DNA from: Aliidiomarina sanyensis
GTDB lineage: Bacteria > Pseudomonadota > Gammaproteobacteria > Enterobacterales > Alteromonadaceae
Direction: 5' to 3'
DNA length: 64,000 bases
NCBI RefSeq assembly: GCF_003987175.1
Contig: NZ_PIPM01000002.1
Coordinates: 124,001-188,000 of the forward strand
Below are positions 18,095 to 27,389 of the stretch, piece after piece. A program made the translations under genes and the position numbers. Position 1 is the stretch's first letter, and each line of letters opens with the position of its first letter. Below the pieces are notes generated by a model. That model was not told the DNA's origin and made no database searches. It was given only the letters and a program-made list of their open reading frames with translations.

Positions 18095-19603
18095 ATGTCG
18101 AAGCAAGGCTATCTACTCGCAATAGACCAAGGAACCACATCAAGCCGCGCGATTGTGTACCGTGCATCCCCGAAGACCATGGATGTGATTGGTCGTGGCC
18201 AGCATGAGTTCAAGCAGTACTTTCCCTCCGATGGTTGGGTTGAACATGACCCCGAACAAATCTGGCAAACCACCCTACAGGCCTGCCAAGATGCACTCGA
18301 GCAAGCCAACATAAAAGCCTCCGAATTATCTGGAATTGGCATCACCAATCAGCGCGAAACTACCGTGATTTGGGACCGAAAAACGGGACGACCCATTCAC
18401 CGTGCGATTGTCTGGCAAGATCGTCGAACATCCTCTCTCTGCAAAAAGCTCAAAGCTGATGGACTTGAATCCGAGATCCAGAAGAAAACCGGACTTCTGC
18501 TCGACCCTTATTTTTCCGGGACTAAGGTTCAATGGCTACTCGATCACGTGAAAGGCGCACGGGCACGCGCCGAAGCAGGTGAGCTTGCGTTCGGCACCAT
18601 AGACACGTTTTTGCTGTGGCGTCTCACTGAAGGCGAAGTCCATGCAACCGACATCACCAATGCTTCCCGTACTCTCTTGATGAACTTGAATACAGGTGAA
18701 TGGGACGACGAGTTGTGTAAAACCTTTGATGTTCCCCAAAGTGTACTTCCGACCATCAAAAAGAATGCGGACCATTTTGGTGATGTTTCTGCAGCCCTAT
18801 TACAAAAGGGCGAGACTGCATCTGACAAAATCCCTGTTTTTGCAATGGTTGGGGATCAGCAAGGCGCACTCATCGGCCAAGGATGTTTTGAGGTCGGTCA
18901 GATGAAAAGCACCTATGGCACGGGGTGTTTCGCACTGGTAAACACCGGCCATGATATTGTGCACTCCGAGCACCGGCTCCTCACAACCGTTGCGTACCAC
19001 ATTGAGAGTAAGCCGGTGTACGCCCTCGAGGGCAGTATTTTTATGGCGGGGGCCATCGTACAATGGCTGCGTGACAAACTCGGTATTATTCAACAAGCGG
19101 CTGAGACTGAGCCCCTTGCTGAAGGTGTGCCGTGGGATCAATCCGAACAACTCATTCCTGCGTTTACCGGTTTAGGTGCGCCCTATTGGGACCCCGATGC
19201 CCGCGCCGCACTATTTGGTATGACTCGGGATACAGGACGTGCACAGATTTCTGCCGCAGCGCTTCGCAGTGTTGCTCTGCAAACGCGCGACTTGCTTAAG
19301 GCAATGGCAGACGATGGGCAAGTTGTAGACGAGCTCCGTGTCGACGGTGGTATGACTGATAACGCTTGGTTCATGCAAGCCCTTGCAGATATGTGTGGGC
19401 ATCCCGTGCTTCGTGCAAATACCGCCGAAACCACGGTACGTGGGGCAGCGTTCCTTGCAGGATTAAAAGCGGGCATCTTCGATGATCTGACGCAAATTCA
19501 ACGCCTTTGTACATCCAAAGGAAAGTTCATTCCCGAACTTGAAAAAGATGCGCGCGAACAAGTGTATGCACGATGGTTAGCCGCAGTCGAAAAAGTTAGG
19601 TAG
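18095..19603 (+). CDS. glpK: Glycerol kinase
   Basis: FGGY-family kinase that phosphorylates glycerol to sn-glycerol 3-phosphate in the cytoplasm. ATG 18095 is preferred because GGAG (18085-18088) is 6 bases away and MSKQGYLLAIDQGTTSSRA matches the family start; a second ATG lies 6 bases upstream. Motifs include IDQGTTSSR, GITNQRETT, VWQDRRT, MKSTYGTGCF, FTGLGAPYWDP and the C-terminal ATP site VDGGMTDN. 502 residues, as in E. coli. No glpF, glpD or glpR is adjacent in the window, so uptake and onward oxidation must be encoded elsewhere. It is followed after 34 bases by cdd and could be cotranscribed with it. Confidence 0.95.
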   Translation: MSKQGYLLAIDQGTTSSRAIVYRASPKTMDVIGRGQHEFKQYFPSDGWVEHDPEQIWQTTLQACQDALEQANIKASELSGIGITNQRETTVIWDRKTGRPIHRAIVWQDRRTSSLCKKLKADGLESEIQKKTGLLLDPYFSGTKVQWLLDHVKGARARAEAGELAFGTIDTFLLWRLTEGEVHATDITNASRTLLMNLNTGEWDDELCKTFDVPQSVLPTIKKNADHFGDVSAALLQKGETASDKIPVFAMVGDQQGALIGQGCFEVGQMKSTYGTGCFALVNTGHDIVHSEHRLLTTVAYHIESKPVYALEGSIFMAGAIVQWLRDKLGIIQQAAETEPLAEGVPWDQSEQLIPAFTGLGAPYWDPDARAALFGMTRDTGRAQISAAALRSVALQTRDLLKAMADDGQVVDELRVDGGMTDNAWFMQALADMCGHPVLRANTAETTVRGAAFLAGLKAGIFDDLTQIQRLCTSKGKFIPELEKDAREQVYARWLAAVEKVR

Positions 19604-19637
19604 AATGTGTGCCCTTTTTTGAAAAGAGTCAGTGTGT

Positions 19638-20060
19638 ATGAGTCAGGACCCGTTGTTTGAAATGGCGAAAGCCGCAATGAAACGTTCCTATTCGCCGTAT
19701 TCGCGGTTTCCGGTTGGCTGTGCCATTCGCACATCGTCGGGCGCTATTTTTTGCGGCTGCAACGTGGAAAACGCATCCTATCCCGAGGGGACCTGTGCAG
19801 AAGCCGGTGCGATTGCCGCGATGGTCATGGGTGGGGAAGACACCATTCAGGATATTTTCGTCATTGGTGAGGCGGACGGTTTGGTCACCCCGTGTGGTGG
19901 GTGTCGCCAACGCATCCGTGAATTCTCCACCTCGGAAACACGTGTCCATATGTGCGGGCCAGAGGGCGTTCGGGGTGTGATTAATATTCACGAACTCCTA
20001 CCCCATTCATTTGGGCCCGAGCACCTCGCACCTGCCGATCACAAGCCGGAGACAGTATGA
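19638..20060 (+). CDS. cdd: Cytidine deaminase (short, tetrameric type)
   Basis: Zinc enzyme that converts cytidine and deoxycytidine to uridine and deoxyuridine. ATG 19638 (MSQDPLFEMAKAAM) is chosen over a GTG two codons upstream. The zinc and proton-transfer residues are visible in NVENASYPEGTCAEAGAI (Cys and Glu) and VTPCGGCRQRIREF (two Cys). About 140 residues: this is the short homotetrameric form, not the 294-residue duplicated form of E. coli. Its stop codon overlaps the deoC start by 4 bases, placing it first in the nucleoside operon. The C-terminal 20 residues are less conserved. Confidence 0.93.
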   Translation: MSQDPLFEMAKAAMKRSYSPYSRFPVGCAIRTSSGAIFCGCNVENASYPEGTCAEAGAIAAMVMGGEDTIQDIFVIGEADGLVTPCGGCRQRIREFSTSETRVHMCGPEGVRGVINIHELLPHSFGPEHLAPADHKPETV

Positions 20061-20890
20061 CCGAACTCACTTCGCAGCAGCGTCGCGACGCTGCGCGTCT
20101 TGCTTTTTCATTACTTGATTTGACGAGCCTGACCAACCAAGAAACCGATGCAGACATTCACGCCTTGTGTGAGAACGCTCAATGGCGAGATGCAGAAGGT
20201 CACCGGATCCATGTCGCTGCGCTTTGTGTCTATCCGCGCTTTATTCCTCTAGCACGCAAGCTGCTCGATGAACGTGAGCTCTTCCAAGTGCGTATTGCGA
20301 CAGTAACAAACTTTCCGGCAGGTGGTTGCGATATTGATATCGCGGTCAAAGAAACTCAAGCAAGCGTCGCATATGGTGCAGATGAAGTAGATGTCGTCTT
20401 CCCTTACCAAGCGTTCATGAATGGGGACACCGAAACACCCCTGCGCCTGATACAGGCCTGCAAAGCAGCCTGTGGCACGGGCGTGCAACTGAAGGTCATT
20501 TTGGAAACCGGTGAATTAAAAACCGCTGCATTGATTCAGCAAGCCAGCGAATTAGCCATCGCCGCTGGTGCTGACTTTATCAAAACATCAACGGGGAAAG
20601 TGCCAGTCAACGCAACCCCCGAAGCAGCCGACGTTATGTTGCAGTGTATTAGTGCGCACTACGCTGCGGCCGCAAAAAATCCTGCGCCCGCCCGCCCAGT
20701 GGGCTTTAAACCCGCTGGTGGCATTCGCACCTTAGAAGATGCCTTAGTTTATATCCGAGCCGCGGAGCGCATTGTCGGCGCAGACGCAACACGTCCGGCC
20801 GTTTTCCGACTCGGTGCCAGTTCGGTGCGAGGCCATTTAGTATCTGTGCTTGAAGGCGCAGAAGAAACACAGCAAGCAGGAGGCTATTAA
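20057..20890 (+). CDS. deoC: Deoxyribose-phosphate aldolase
   Basis: Class I aldolase that splits 2-deoxyribose 5-phosphate into glyceraldehyde 3-phosphate and acetaldehyde, the exit step of deoxynucleoside catabolism. The Schiff-base lysine lies in [42 protein letters not shown] and [10 protein letters not shown] are the other family signatures. 277 residues resembles the longer E. coli-type enzyme. ATGA overlap with cdd at the front and a one-base gap to the deoA start at the back show tight coupling. Confidence 0.95.
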   Translation: MTELTSQQRRDAARLAFSLLDLTSLTNQETDADIHALCENAQWRDAEGHRIHVAALCVYPRFIPLARKLLDERELFQVRIATVTNFPAGGCDIDIAVKETQASVAYGADEVDVVFPYQAFMNGDTETPLRLIQACKAACGTGVQLKVILETGELKTAALIQQASELAIAAGADFIKTSTGKVPVNATPEAADVMLQCISAHYAAAAKNPAPARPVGFKPAGGIRTLEDALVYIRAAERIVGADATRPAVFRLGASSVRGHLVSVLEGAEETQQAGGY

Positions 20891-20891
20891 G

Positions 20892-22229
20892 ATGTTGCCC
20901 CAAGAAATTATCAAAGCAAAACGCGACGGGAAAACGCTGAGCCCAGAACAGATCGCATTTTTCGTCCAAGGAATTACAAGCGGGGGCGTTACCGAAGGGC
21001 AGATCGCTGCATTTGCGATGGCCGTCTATTTCAATGGAATGGTAATGCCCGAGCGCGTTGCGTTAACGGAAGCCATGATGAATAGCGGCAATGTGCTGCA
21101 ATGGGACCATTTGAATCTTGATGGACCTATCGTTGATAAACACTCCACAGGCGGTGTCAGCGACTCAGTAAGTCTTATGCTCGGCCCCATGGTGGCCGCA
21201 TGCGGTGGTTACGTGCCGATGATTGCAGGTCGCGGCCTCGGTCATACCGGCGGGACCCTCGATAAGTTCGAGAGTATTCCAGGCTACAACATTCAGCCAG
21301 ATCAAGATGATTTCCAGCGCATTGTAAAAGAAATCGGCGTCGCGATTATTGGCCAAACAGCGCGCATTGCGCCAGCAGACAAGCGGTTCTATTCAATTCG
21401 TGATGTCACGGCGACCGTCGACTCCATTCCACTTATTACCGCTTCAATTCTCTCGAAGAAGCTCTCGGCCGGCCTTGAAGCACTGGTCATGGATGTCAAA
21501 ACCGGCAACGGTGCCTTTATGACCGACCTTGAAAAATCGCGCGCACTGGCAAGCAGTATTGTTCAGGTCGCAAATGGCGCGGGCGTGAACACGAGCGCGT
21601 TGATCACCGATATGAATCAGGCGCTTGGTGATACCGCTGGAAATGCAACAGAGATGCGTGAAGCGGTGGAATATTTGATTGGGAAACGTCGTAACCCGCG
21701 TCTCCACGAAGTAACCATGGCACTCTGTGCACAAATGTTGCTCCGCAGTGGCTTGGCCACTAACACGGCTGAAGCTGAATCGAAGCTCAACGATGCCCTC
21801 GATTCAGGCAAAGCAGCGGAAGTTTTTGGAAAAATGGTCCATGCTTTAGGAGGTCCAGCGGACTTTGTCGAGCGCTATGACCATTATTTACCAAAAGCAC
21901 CTGTCATTATGCCCGTTTATGCGGACGCGCCGGGCTATGTAACTCAGGTTGCCACGCGGGAGCTCGGCTTGGTGGTGGTCAGCCTTGGGGGTGGACGCAC
22001 GAATCCAGAGGACGCAGTGGACCACGCAGTTGGCTTAAGTCAATTGGCATCCATCGGCAGTTACGTCGACCAAGATAAGCCTCTGGCCATGATTCATGCG
22101 CGCGATGAAGCTGCAGCAGCAATGGCGGCAGTTGAATTGAAAGCATCGATTGGACTGAGCGAAAACTTGCCGACCCTTGATCCGGTGGTTTATGAGATAC
22201 TGACCAAAGACAGTATCAAGGAGTCTTAG
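20892..22229 (+). CDS. deoA: Thymidine phosphorylase
   Basis: Phosphorolyses thymidine to thymine and 2-deoxyribose 1-phosphate. ATG 20892 has AGGAGG at 20878-20883, so a longer frame starting at 20850 inside deoC is not needed. Signatures: [11 protein letters not shown] (phosphate loop), [16 protein letters not shown] and [12 protein letters not shown]. 445 residues, normal. Second catabolic step of the deo operon; the product is converted by DeoB, encoded one base downstream. Confidence 0.95.
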   Translation: MLPQEIIKAKRDGKTLSPEQIAFFVQGITSGGVTEGQIAAFAMAVYFNGMVMPERVALTEAMMNSGNVLQWDHLNLDGPIVDKHSTGGVSDSVSLMLGPMVAACGGYVPMIAGRGLGHTGGTLDKFESIPGYNIQPDQDDFQRIVKEIGVAIIGQTARIAPADKRFYSIRDVTATVDSIPLITASILSKKLSAGLEALVMDVKTGNGAFMTDLEKSRALASSIVQVANGAGVNTSALITDMNQALGDTAGNATEMREAVEYLIGKRRNPRLHEVTMALCAQMLLRSGLATNTAEAESKLNDALDSGKAAEVFGKMVHALGGPADFVERYDHYLPKAPVIMPVYADAPGYVTQVATRELGLVVVSLGGGRTNPEDAVDHAVGLSQLASIGSYVDQDKPLAMIHARDEAAAAMAAVELKASIGLSENLPTLDPVVYEILTKDSIKES

Positions 22230-22230
22230 T

Positions 22231-23451
22231 ATGGCACGTGCGATCATTTTGATGATGGATTCGTTTGGCGTTGGCGCTTCCGCCGACGCTGCAGACTTTG
22301 GTGATGTTGGCTCAAATACGTTTGGCCACATCGCTCGCGCCTGCGCGAACGGAGAAGCCAATGAAGGTCGCACGGGTCCGCTGAAACTACCGAATCTTGA
22401 ACGGCTTGGACTCGGAAAGCTCGCAACCGAAAGTGGCGGCGAGATACCGGCAGGGATGGACTATACCGGCACAGTCGAAGCCATGTACGGATACGCTCAA
22501 GAGCTCAGCCGGGGAAAAGACACCCCCAGTGGACATTGGGAAATTGCCGGTGTCCCGGTGCTATTTGATTGGCATTATTTTCCGAAATCCGTCCCCACCT
22601 TCCCATCTGACCTCACCGAGGCCTTGATTCAACGGGGTGACTTACCCGGAATCTTAGGGGATTGTCACGCCTCCGGAACAGAAATTATCGCCAAACTCGG
22701 CGAAGAACACATGCGGACTGGGAAGCCTATCGTTTACACGTCCGCTGATTCCGTTCTGCAAATCGCAGCTCACGAGGAAACGTTTGGCCTTGAACGACTC
22801 TTGGCGTTGTGTGAACTGGCGCGTCAAACACTCGATGAACAAGGGCTCCGCGTGGGGCGTGTCATTGCTCGGCCGTTCGTTGGTGACAGTGCACAAACCT
22901 TTAAGCGAACCGGGAATCGACGGGATTACTCTGTACTTCCGCCCGCGCCTACGGTCTTAGATAGTCTAAAAAAAGCCGGTGGTGAAGTGATTAGTATCGG
23001 GAAGATTGCTGATATTTATGCCGATCAAGGGATCACGCAAAAAGTCAAAGCGAGCGGGAACGACGCAATTTTTGACGCCACATTAAAGGCGATTCAAGAA
23101 GCACCTGAGCACAGTCTGATTTTCCCAAATTTCGTCGATTTTGACATGGAATATGGTCATCGACGGAACGTCGCAGGGTATGCGCGAGCACTCGAAGCAT
23201 TTGATCAGCGATTACCTGAACTGATCAAGGCATTGCGACCAGGCGATCGAGTCTTCATCACCGCGGATCATGGGTGCGATCCGACGTGGCCGGGCACCGA
23301 TCATACCCGTGAATACGTACCAGTGATTTGCTTTGGGCCGGGCGTGAAAGAAAAGAATATTGGCCGGCGTGCTTCTTTTGCGGACATCGGACAAAGTATT
23401 GCCACACATTTGAACTTGCCGAAAACAGAATACGGGGAATCGTTCTTATAA
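22231..23451 (+). CDS. deoB: Phosphopentomutase
   Basis: Alkaline-phosphatase superfamily mutase that turns (deoxy)ribose 1-phosphate into the 5-phosphate used by DeoC. Metal-binding motifs are clear: [23 protein letters not shown] (with the phosphothreonine), [13 protein letters not shown] and [22 protein letters not shown]. 406 residues, as in E. coli. Last gene of cdd-deoCAB. No purine nucleoside phosphorylase (deoD) or nucleoside transporter follows, unlike E. coli. A REP-like hairpin begins 6 bases after the stop. Confidence 0.95.
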   Translation: MARAIILMMDSFGVGASADAADFGDVGSNTFGHIARACANGEANEGRTGPLKLPNLERLGLGKLATESGGEIPAGMDYTGTVEAMYGYAQELSRGKDTPSGHWEIAGVPVLFDWHYFPKSVPTFPSDLTEALIQRGDLPGILGDCHASGTEIIAKLGEEHMRTGKPIVYTSADSVLQIAAHEETFGLERLLALCELARQTLDEQGLRVGRVIARPFVGDSAQTFKRTGNRRDYSVLPPAPTVLDSLKKAGGEVISIGKIADIYADQGITQKVKASGNDAIFDATLKAIQEAPEHSLIFPNFVDFDMEYGHRRNVAGYARALEAFDQRLPELIKALRPGDRVFITADHGCDPTWPGTDHTREYVPVICFGPGVKEKNIGRRASFADIGQSIATHLNLPKTEYGESFL

Positions 23452-23457
23452 CGAGCA

Positions 23458-23477
23458 GCCAACGCGTTCGCGTTGGC
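23458..23477. repeat. REP-like palindrome, copy 1
   Basis: GCCAACGCG and CGCGTTGGC form a perfect 9-bp inverted repeat around TT, between the convergent deoB and S9 peptidase genes. It shares the core CCAACGC-N3-4-GCGTTGG with palindromes at 37039-37055 and 41502-41518. It may also serve as a transcription end for both genes. Confidence 0.6.
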
Positions 23478-23493
23478 CACCCAGACACTTTAT

Positions 23494-25539
23494 TTATTTT
23501 TTATACCGCTCAAACCACGCTAAGGCATATTCGACCTTCGCGATCATCCGAGACGGTCGGTTCGATACCCCATGAGCTGCACCCGGTACCCGCACCATGA
23601 CCGTGTCGACGCCTAATAATTGTAGGGCCTGATAAAATTGCTCCGTATCGGCAATCGGTGTCCGACGATCTTCCTCGCCGGTGAACAACAGCGTGGGGGT
23701 CGTCACATTACCTACCAAGGATAGCGGTGAACGCTCCCAATAGTGCTCCAGCTCATCCCAAGGCAAGCCAGGGAACTGATTCGGGATCTGCGACAAATAT
23801 GAGTCTGCCGTCAGCACTTTGCTGATCCAGTTGGTCACCGGGTTAGTCGCGACGGCCGCATTAAATCGATCCGTCAAGCCAATCGCATACGCAGTCGCAA
23901 TTCCGCCCGCCGAGCCACCGGTAATAAACAGGTTATCGCTATCGACAAAGCCTTTCTCAATCAGCGCATCAATTCCCGACATGTGGTCAGCAAAGTCGTA
24001 AGGCGATGAATAACGATTGTGGAGCAGCATCGCGAAATCTTCGCCATAGGACGTGCTACCACGGTAGTTGTTGTAAAAGACAATGTACCCTTCCGCCGCA
24101 TACCGTTGCAGCTCGGCAGCGAAATAGGGTCCGTAGGCCAAATGCGGTCCACCATGGATTTCTATCAACAGCGGGTAGGACTTCTCTGGATCGAACCCAG
24201 GAGGCGTAATATACCACCCATGAATTTCTTGCTCATCATAGCTCGACTTGTAGGTAAACTCATGAACTTCACCGAGCTGGCGTTGGCCGAGCATGCTCTC
24301 ACTTAAGTTCGTCAGGACTCGCTGATTATTGCCTTGCCAAACCGCCACCTCACCCGGTCGATACGCAGTTGCGTGAGTGAACGCCAACACGCCATTTTGC
24401 GATGAGGTAAACATACCCCCAAGATAAGGTCGCCCATTACTGCCAGTGCCCACGTTCTCCGTCAAATCTGTATGGCGTCCGCCGCGCACAGGAACGCGAG
24501 CGAGTTTTAACTTTCCGCGGTCAGCATACTGAAAGACAATCGTATTGCTATTCAGCCAGTCTGGACTCTCAATTGAGCGGTCCAAATCGCCCAATAATTC
24601 GGTGACTTGCTGATTTCGCCACTCCATCACGTGCAGTTTTGCGTTGCGATAAGGGACTCGCTCATTGCTACCGTGTAAGAAAGCAAGGTATCGCCCATCC
24701 GGTGAGAAGACTGGGCTGTATTGACGGCCTGCGCGATCCGTCAGTGCTGTTAGCGTTTTATCCTCGAGGGAAACTTTATAAAGATTTGCTTCGAGAGTCT
24801 GGAACTCCCAATCCTCACGCCGATTCGCGGAGAATACTAAACCTGCGCTATCAGGTGTCCAAGCAAGGCGCCCCCCGTGATTGTAAGGCCCGTCCGTCAG
24901 CTGTCGCTCCGTTCCACCATCGGCAGGTACGACAAACAGGTGCCGATACGCACTTTGCAACAAACCGCGACCATCCTGCTGATAGTAGGCCCGCTCAATC
25001 ACGATTGGGGCATCGGCCCAGCGAGCACCTTCCGGTCGTGTTGGCCGATAAACGCTACGCGCAAACTCGGTTGTGCCTTCAGGAACTTCCATACTAAACG
25101 CGAGCCACTTCCCATCAGGCGACCACGTAACATCGCTCACACCATTGCGAACGTCAGTCACCCGCGCACTCGTATGTTCGTTTATCCAATGCACGTGAAT
25201 TTGATTGCTTCCAGAGCGATTTGAAATAAATGCTACGCGGTTGTTGTCAGGCGCCCAGCGTGGGCTTGAGTAACTATATTCATCAGAGAACAGTGGCACA
25301 TGCTCGCCACTTGCGATATCGAGCATCCACAAACTACGGCGTGTGCTATCAGTCATGATGTCATTGCTATGACGCACATAAATAACACGCTGCCCATCCG
25401 GTGAGACCTGCACATCATTGGCAAACTCGAGTGCAAAAATGTCATCGGAGGTAAACCGTGTTTCAGCGGCTTGCGCTGGACTGCTGCACAGCACAAGTAC
25501 CAAAGTAACAAAAAGCCATAAAGACCAACGAACGATCAT
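23494..25539 (-). CDS. S9 family prolyl oligopeptidase-like peptidase, exported
   Basis: A 681-residue peptidase with a signal peptide. ATG 25539 (MIVRWSLWLFVTLVLVLCSSPAQAAE) follows AAGGAGA at a good distance. The N-terminal two thirds form a beta-propeller of PD40/WD40-like blades, seen in repeated SPDGxxVxF strings (VSPDGQRVIYV, WSPDGKWLAFS, FSPDGRYLAFL). The C-terminal hydrolase domain carries nucleophile Ser in TGGSAGGIATAY, Asp in TGEEDRRTPI and His in AAHGVSNRP. It probably trims peptides in the periplasm. The esterase gene ends 14 bases upstream, so esterase and peptidase may share a transcript. Confidence 0.9.
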   Translation of the reverse strand: MIVRWSLWLFVTLVLVLCSSPAQAAETRFTSDDIFALEFANDVQVSPDGQRVIYVRHSNDIMTDSTRRSLWMLDIASGEHVPLFSDEYSYSSPRWAPDNNRVAFISNRSGSNQIHVHWINEHTSARVTDVRNGVSDVTWSPDGKWLAFSMEVPEGTTEFARSVYRPTRPEGARWADAPIVIERAYYQQDGRGLLQSAYRHLFVVPADGGTERQLTDGPYNHGGRLAWTPDSAGLVFSANRREDWEFQTLEANLYKVSLEDKTLTALTDRAGRQYSPVFSPDGRYLAFLHGSNERVPYRNAKLHVMEWRNQQVTELLGDLDRSIESPDWLNSNTIVFQYADRGKLKLARVPVRGGRHTDLTENVGTGSNGRPYLGGMFTSSQNGVLAFTHATAYRPGEVAVWQGNNQRVLTNLSESMLGQRQLGEVHEFTYKSSYDEQEIHGWYITPPGFDPEKSYPLLIEIHGGPHLAYGPYFAAELQRYAAEGYIVFYNNYRGSTSYGEDFAMLLHNRYSSPYDFADHMSGIDALIEKGFVDSDNLFITGGSAGGIATAYAIGLTDRFNAAVATNPVTNWISKVLTADSYLSQIPNQFPGLPWDELEHYWERSPLSLVGNVTTPTLLFTGEEDRRTPIADTEQFYQALQLLGVDTVMVRVPGAAHGVSNRPSRMIAKVEYALAWFERYKK

Positions 25540-25553
25540 TGGGAGTTCTCCTT

Positions 25554-26213
25554 TTAGCTCAAAACACGACTTAGCCAAGCGCTAATATCGTTGATTTGCG
25601 GTGGACACACTTGGTGTGCCATGGGGTACGTTTGATAGGTTACAGTGTAGCCCTTGCCCTGCAACCAAGCCCGTGCATGCTGCCCAAGCTGCTCTGGAAC
25701 CACCGGATCTTGCGTCCCATGTTGTACCAGAAATTCTGTGTTTTTATTGGTGTCCGATGGGCGAATCGACGCGTGAGTCGCCAAATAAGTCGAGAGGCAC
25801 ATCACCCCCGCGAGCTTCACATCCGCAGTCAGTGCCGCCTCATAAGCGACAGCCCCGCCCTGAGAAAAACCTGCAAGTACAATTCGCTCCGCAGGAATGC
25901 CACGTTCAATTTCACGTTTCACCAGCGCGAGTGCTTGGTCAGCCGATGCGCGTAGCTGACTTTCATCCACATTTCGTTCGATGGTCATTTCAAGAATGTC
26001 ATACCAAGCAGGCATGGTCATTCCACCATTGATCGTCACCGGAATTCGGGGCGCGTGCGGAAAGATAAAACGCGCGTGAACGCCATCAGGCAAACGAATA
26101 TGGGGAACAATAGGCTCAAAATCATGACCATCGGCACCAAGGCCATGTAACCAAATGACCGCTGCATTTGCCGGTTCTTGTGGCTCAACTTCCACGCAGG
26201 GTAAAACACGCAT
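25554..26213 (-). CDS. Carboxylesterase / acyl-protein thioesterase-like hydrolase
   Basis: A 219-residue cytoplasmic alpha/beta-hydrolase of the phospholipase/carboxylesterase (APT1) family. Oxyanion region WLHGLGADG, nucleophile in LAGFSQGGAVAYE, Asp in HGTQDPVVP and His in PMAHQVCP make a complete triad. ATG 26213 has an AAGGAA-type RBS. It lies between the OsmC-like gene (18 bases upstream) and the S9 peptidase (14 bases downstream), all on the minus strand, so the three may be an operon. Family members hydrolyse short esters or acyl thioesters; the natural substrate is unknown. Confidence 0.88.
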   Translation of the reverse strand: MRVLPCVEVEPQEPANAAVIWLHGLGADGHDFEPIVPHIRLPDGVHARFIFPHAPRIPVTINGGMTMPAWYDILEMTIERNVDESQLRASADQALALVKREIERGIPAERIVLAGFSQGGAVAYEAALTADVKLAGVMCLSTYLATHASIRPSDTNKNTEFLVQHGTQDPVVPEQLGQHARAWLQGKGYTVTYQTYPMAHQVCPPQINDISAWLSRVLS

Positions 26214-26231
26214 GAGATTTCCTTTTACTTC

Positions 26232-26648
26232 TTATTCATCAACTAATTCAGTGGGTATTTCCAGTCGCTCGTTGGTGAGCGTCTTATGAACGGGACATTT
26301 ATTGGCGATTTCGAGCAAACGAATTCGCTGCTCTTCACTCAAATCACCCTCGAGCTTGATGTGCCGGTTCAATTGCTCTGCTCCCTGCTCCCCTTTCGTG
26401 TGGGTCAGATCCACCGTGACACGCTCAAGCGGCCAGCCTTTGCGTTGCGCGTACATTCGTAAAGTCATTGATGTACAAGCGCCAAGACCTGCCAAGACCA
26501 TTTCCATCGGCGCGGGTCCTTCATCGGCGCCCCCAAGCTGTTCTGGCTCATCCGCTATCCATCGATGCTTATGAGTAGTCACTTGGTTTGTAAACGGTGC
26601 CATTTTCTCTTTGACACGCACCGCACCGGGTTCAATCTCATGACTCAT
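26232..26648 (-). CDS. OsmC family protein
   Basis: A 138-residue member of the OsmC/Ohr superfamily. ATG 26648 has GGAGG five bases upstream; an upstream ATG at 26675 overlaps the RBS and is rejected. The family pattern ending PMEMVLAGLGACTSMTLRMYA and the later NKCPVHKTL contain the two cysteines (in ACTS and KCPV) that in OsmC and Ohr reduce organic hydroperoxides. It resembles the subfamily often paired with hydrolases, which suits the esterase downstream. Probable first gene of an OsmC-esterase-peptidase transcript, divergent from ibpA across about 230 bases. Confidence 0.88.
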   Translation of the reverse strand: MSHEIEPGAVRVKEKMAPFTNQVTTHKHRWIADEPEQLGGADEGPAPMEMVLAGLGACTSMTLRMYAQRKGWPLERVTVDLTHTKGEQGAEQLNRHIKLEGDLSEEQRIRLLEIANKCPVHKTLTNERLEIPTELVDE

Positions 26649-26760
26649 GATTCCCTCCTTCCTCTCAAAATGCACCTGGCCGATTATGTGGCCCTCGCTT
26701 TCATGTGAAGCCTCAAGCTACCCGAGGTACCGACTTGTTGCAAAATTTTTGAGTCCAACT

Positions 26761-26789
26761 CTTGAAAAGAAAAGTTCAAATCCCTAAAT
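26761..26789 (+). promoter_or_regulatory. Sigma-32-type heat-shock promoter for ibpA
   Basis: CTTGAAA at 26761-26767 followed after 13-14 bases by CCCTAAAT at 26782-26789. This fits the sigma-32 consensus (CTTGAAA, 12-15 bases, CCCCATnT) well, and the position about 90 bases before ibpA fits a heat-shock gene with a structured leader. Confidence 0.65.
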
Positions 26790-26794
26790 CAGAG

Positions 26795-26868
26795 GTGTAG
26801 GCGGCGGGTCTCAAAGAGAGCGCCTCACCTACACAGTCTACTTACATTGTCATCGCTCAAAATGAGGA
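26795..26868 (+). promoter_or_regulatory. Structured ibpA leader, possible ROSE-like RNA thermometer
   Basis: The leader opens with GTGTAGG (26795-26801) pairing with CCTACAC (26828-26834). Just before the start, TCGCT (26853-26857) faces the Shine-Dalgarno AGGAT (26865-26869) across a short loop, as in the ROSE motif U-Y-G-C-U opposite the SD found in many small heat-shock leaders. SD to ATG distance is about 9 bases. The proximal helix is short, so this is a proposal from pattern only. Confidence 0.35.
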
Positions 26869-26877
26869 TACACGACT

Positions 26878-27324
26878 ATGAACACAATTGATTTAACCCC
26901 ACTTTATCGCAGCAGCATTGGTTTTGATCGACTTGCATCAATGCTCGACAACGCGCTACGAGGTGACACCGGCACTGGTGGATATCCTCCATACAACATC
27001 GAAGCCACCGGCGAGAATCGCTATATGATTTCAATTGCCGTTGCAGGCTTCACCGAAGACGAATTGAATATCCAAGTTGAACGTGGCGTTCTTACCGTAC
27101 GGGGTAAAAAAGCGGAAGACGATCAGGAGCGCAAGTACCTATATCAAGGGATCGCGGCTCGCAGCTTCGAGCGGAAATTCAACTTGGCAGAGCACGTGGA
27201 AGTCACTGATGCTGAAATTAGCAATGGATTACTGAACATCCATCTGGTGAAAGAAATTCCAGAAGCAATGAAAGCCCGTTCGATAGAAATTAAACGAGGG
27301 GCTGCACTCGAGCACAAGAAGTAA
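26878..27324 (+). CDS. ibpA: Small heat-shock protein IbpA (Hsp20 family)
   Basis: A 148-residue ATP-independent chaperone that binds aggregating proteins. The start MNTIDLTPLYRSSIGFDRL closely matches the Ibp proteins. The alpha-crystallin domain spans about residues 36-128, with PPYNIEATGENRY, VAGFTEDELNI and FNLAEHVEVTDAEISNGLLNIHL. A short C-terminal tail follows (RSIEIKRG, the I-x-I motif used for oligomer docking). Single gene with its own heat-shock promoter and terminator. Only one copy is visible; whether a second ibp exists elsewhere cannot be told. Confidence 0.95.
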   Translation: MNTIDLTPLYRSSIGFDRLASMLDNALRGDTGTGGYPPYNIEATGENRYMISIAVAGFTEDELNIQVERGVLTVRGKKAEDDQERKYLYQGIAARSFERKFNLAEHVEVTDAEISNGLLNIHLVKEIPEAMKARSIEIKRGAALEHKK

Positions 27325-27350
27325 CGTCGCTTCCTCTTCGTGTGCGGATA

Positions 27351-27376
27351 AAAAAGGCGCCGAAAGGCGCCTTTTT
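27351..27376. terminator. Bidirectional terminator between ibpA and M17 peptidase genes
   Basis: An 11-bp perfect stem (AAAAAGGCGCC / GGCGCCTTTTT) with a GAAA tetraloop, 26 bases after ibpA and 13 bases after the convergent peptidase gene. Runs of A and T on both sides suit both strands. Confidence 0.92.
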
Positions 27377-27389
27377 ACTATGAGGTCTA

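Noticed and set aside
19577-19606. Promoter for cdd-deoCAB at the end of glpK
   Set aside because: TAGAAT at 19601 is a fair minus-10, but the best minus-35 is TTAGCC with 18-base spacing; too weak to list as a feature.
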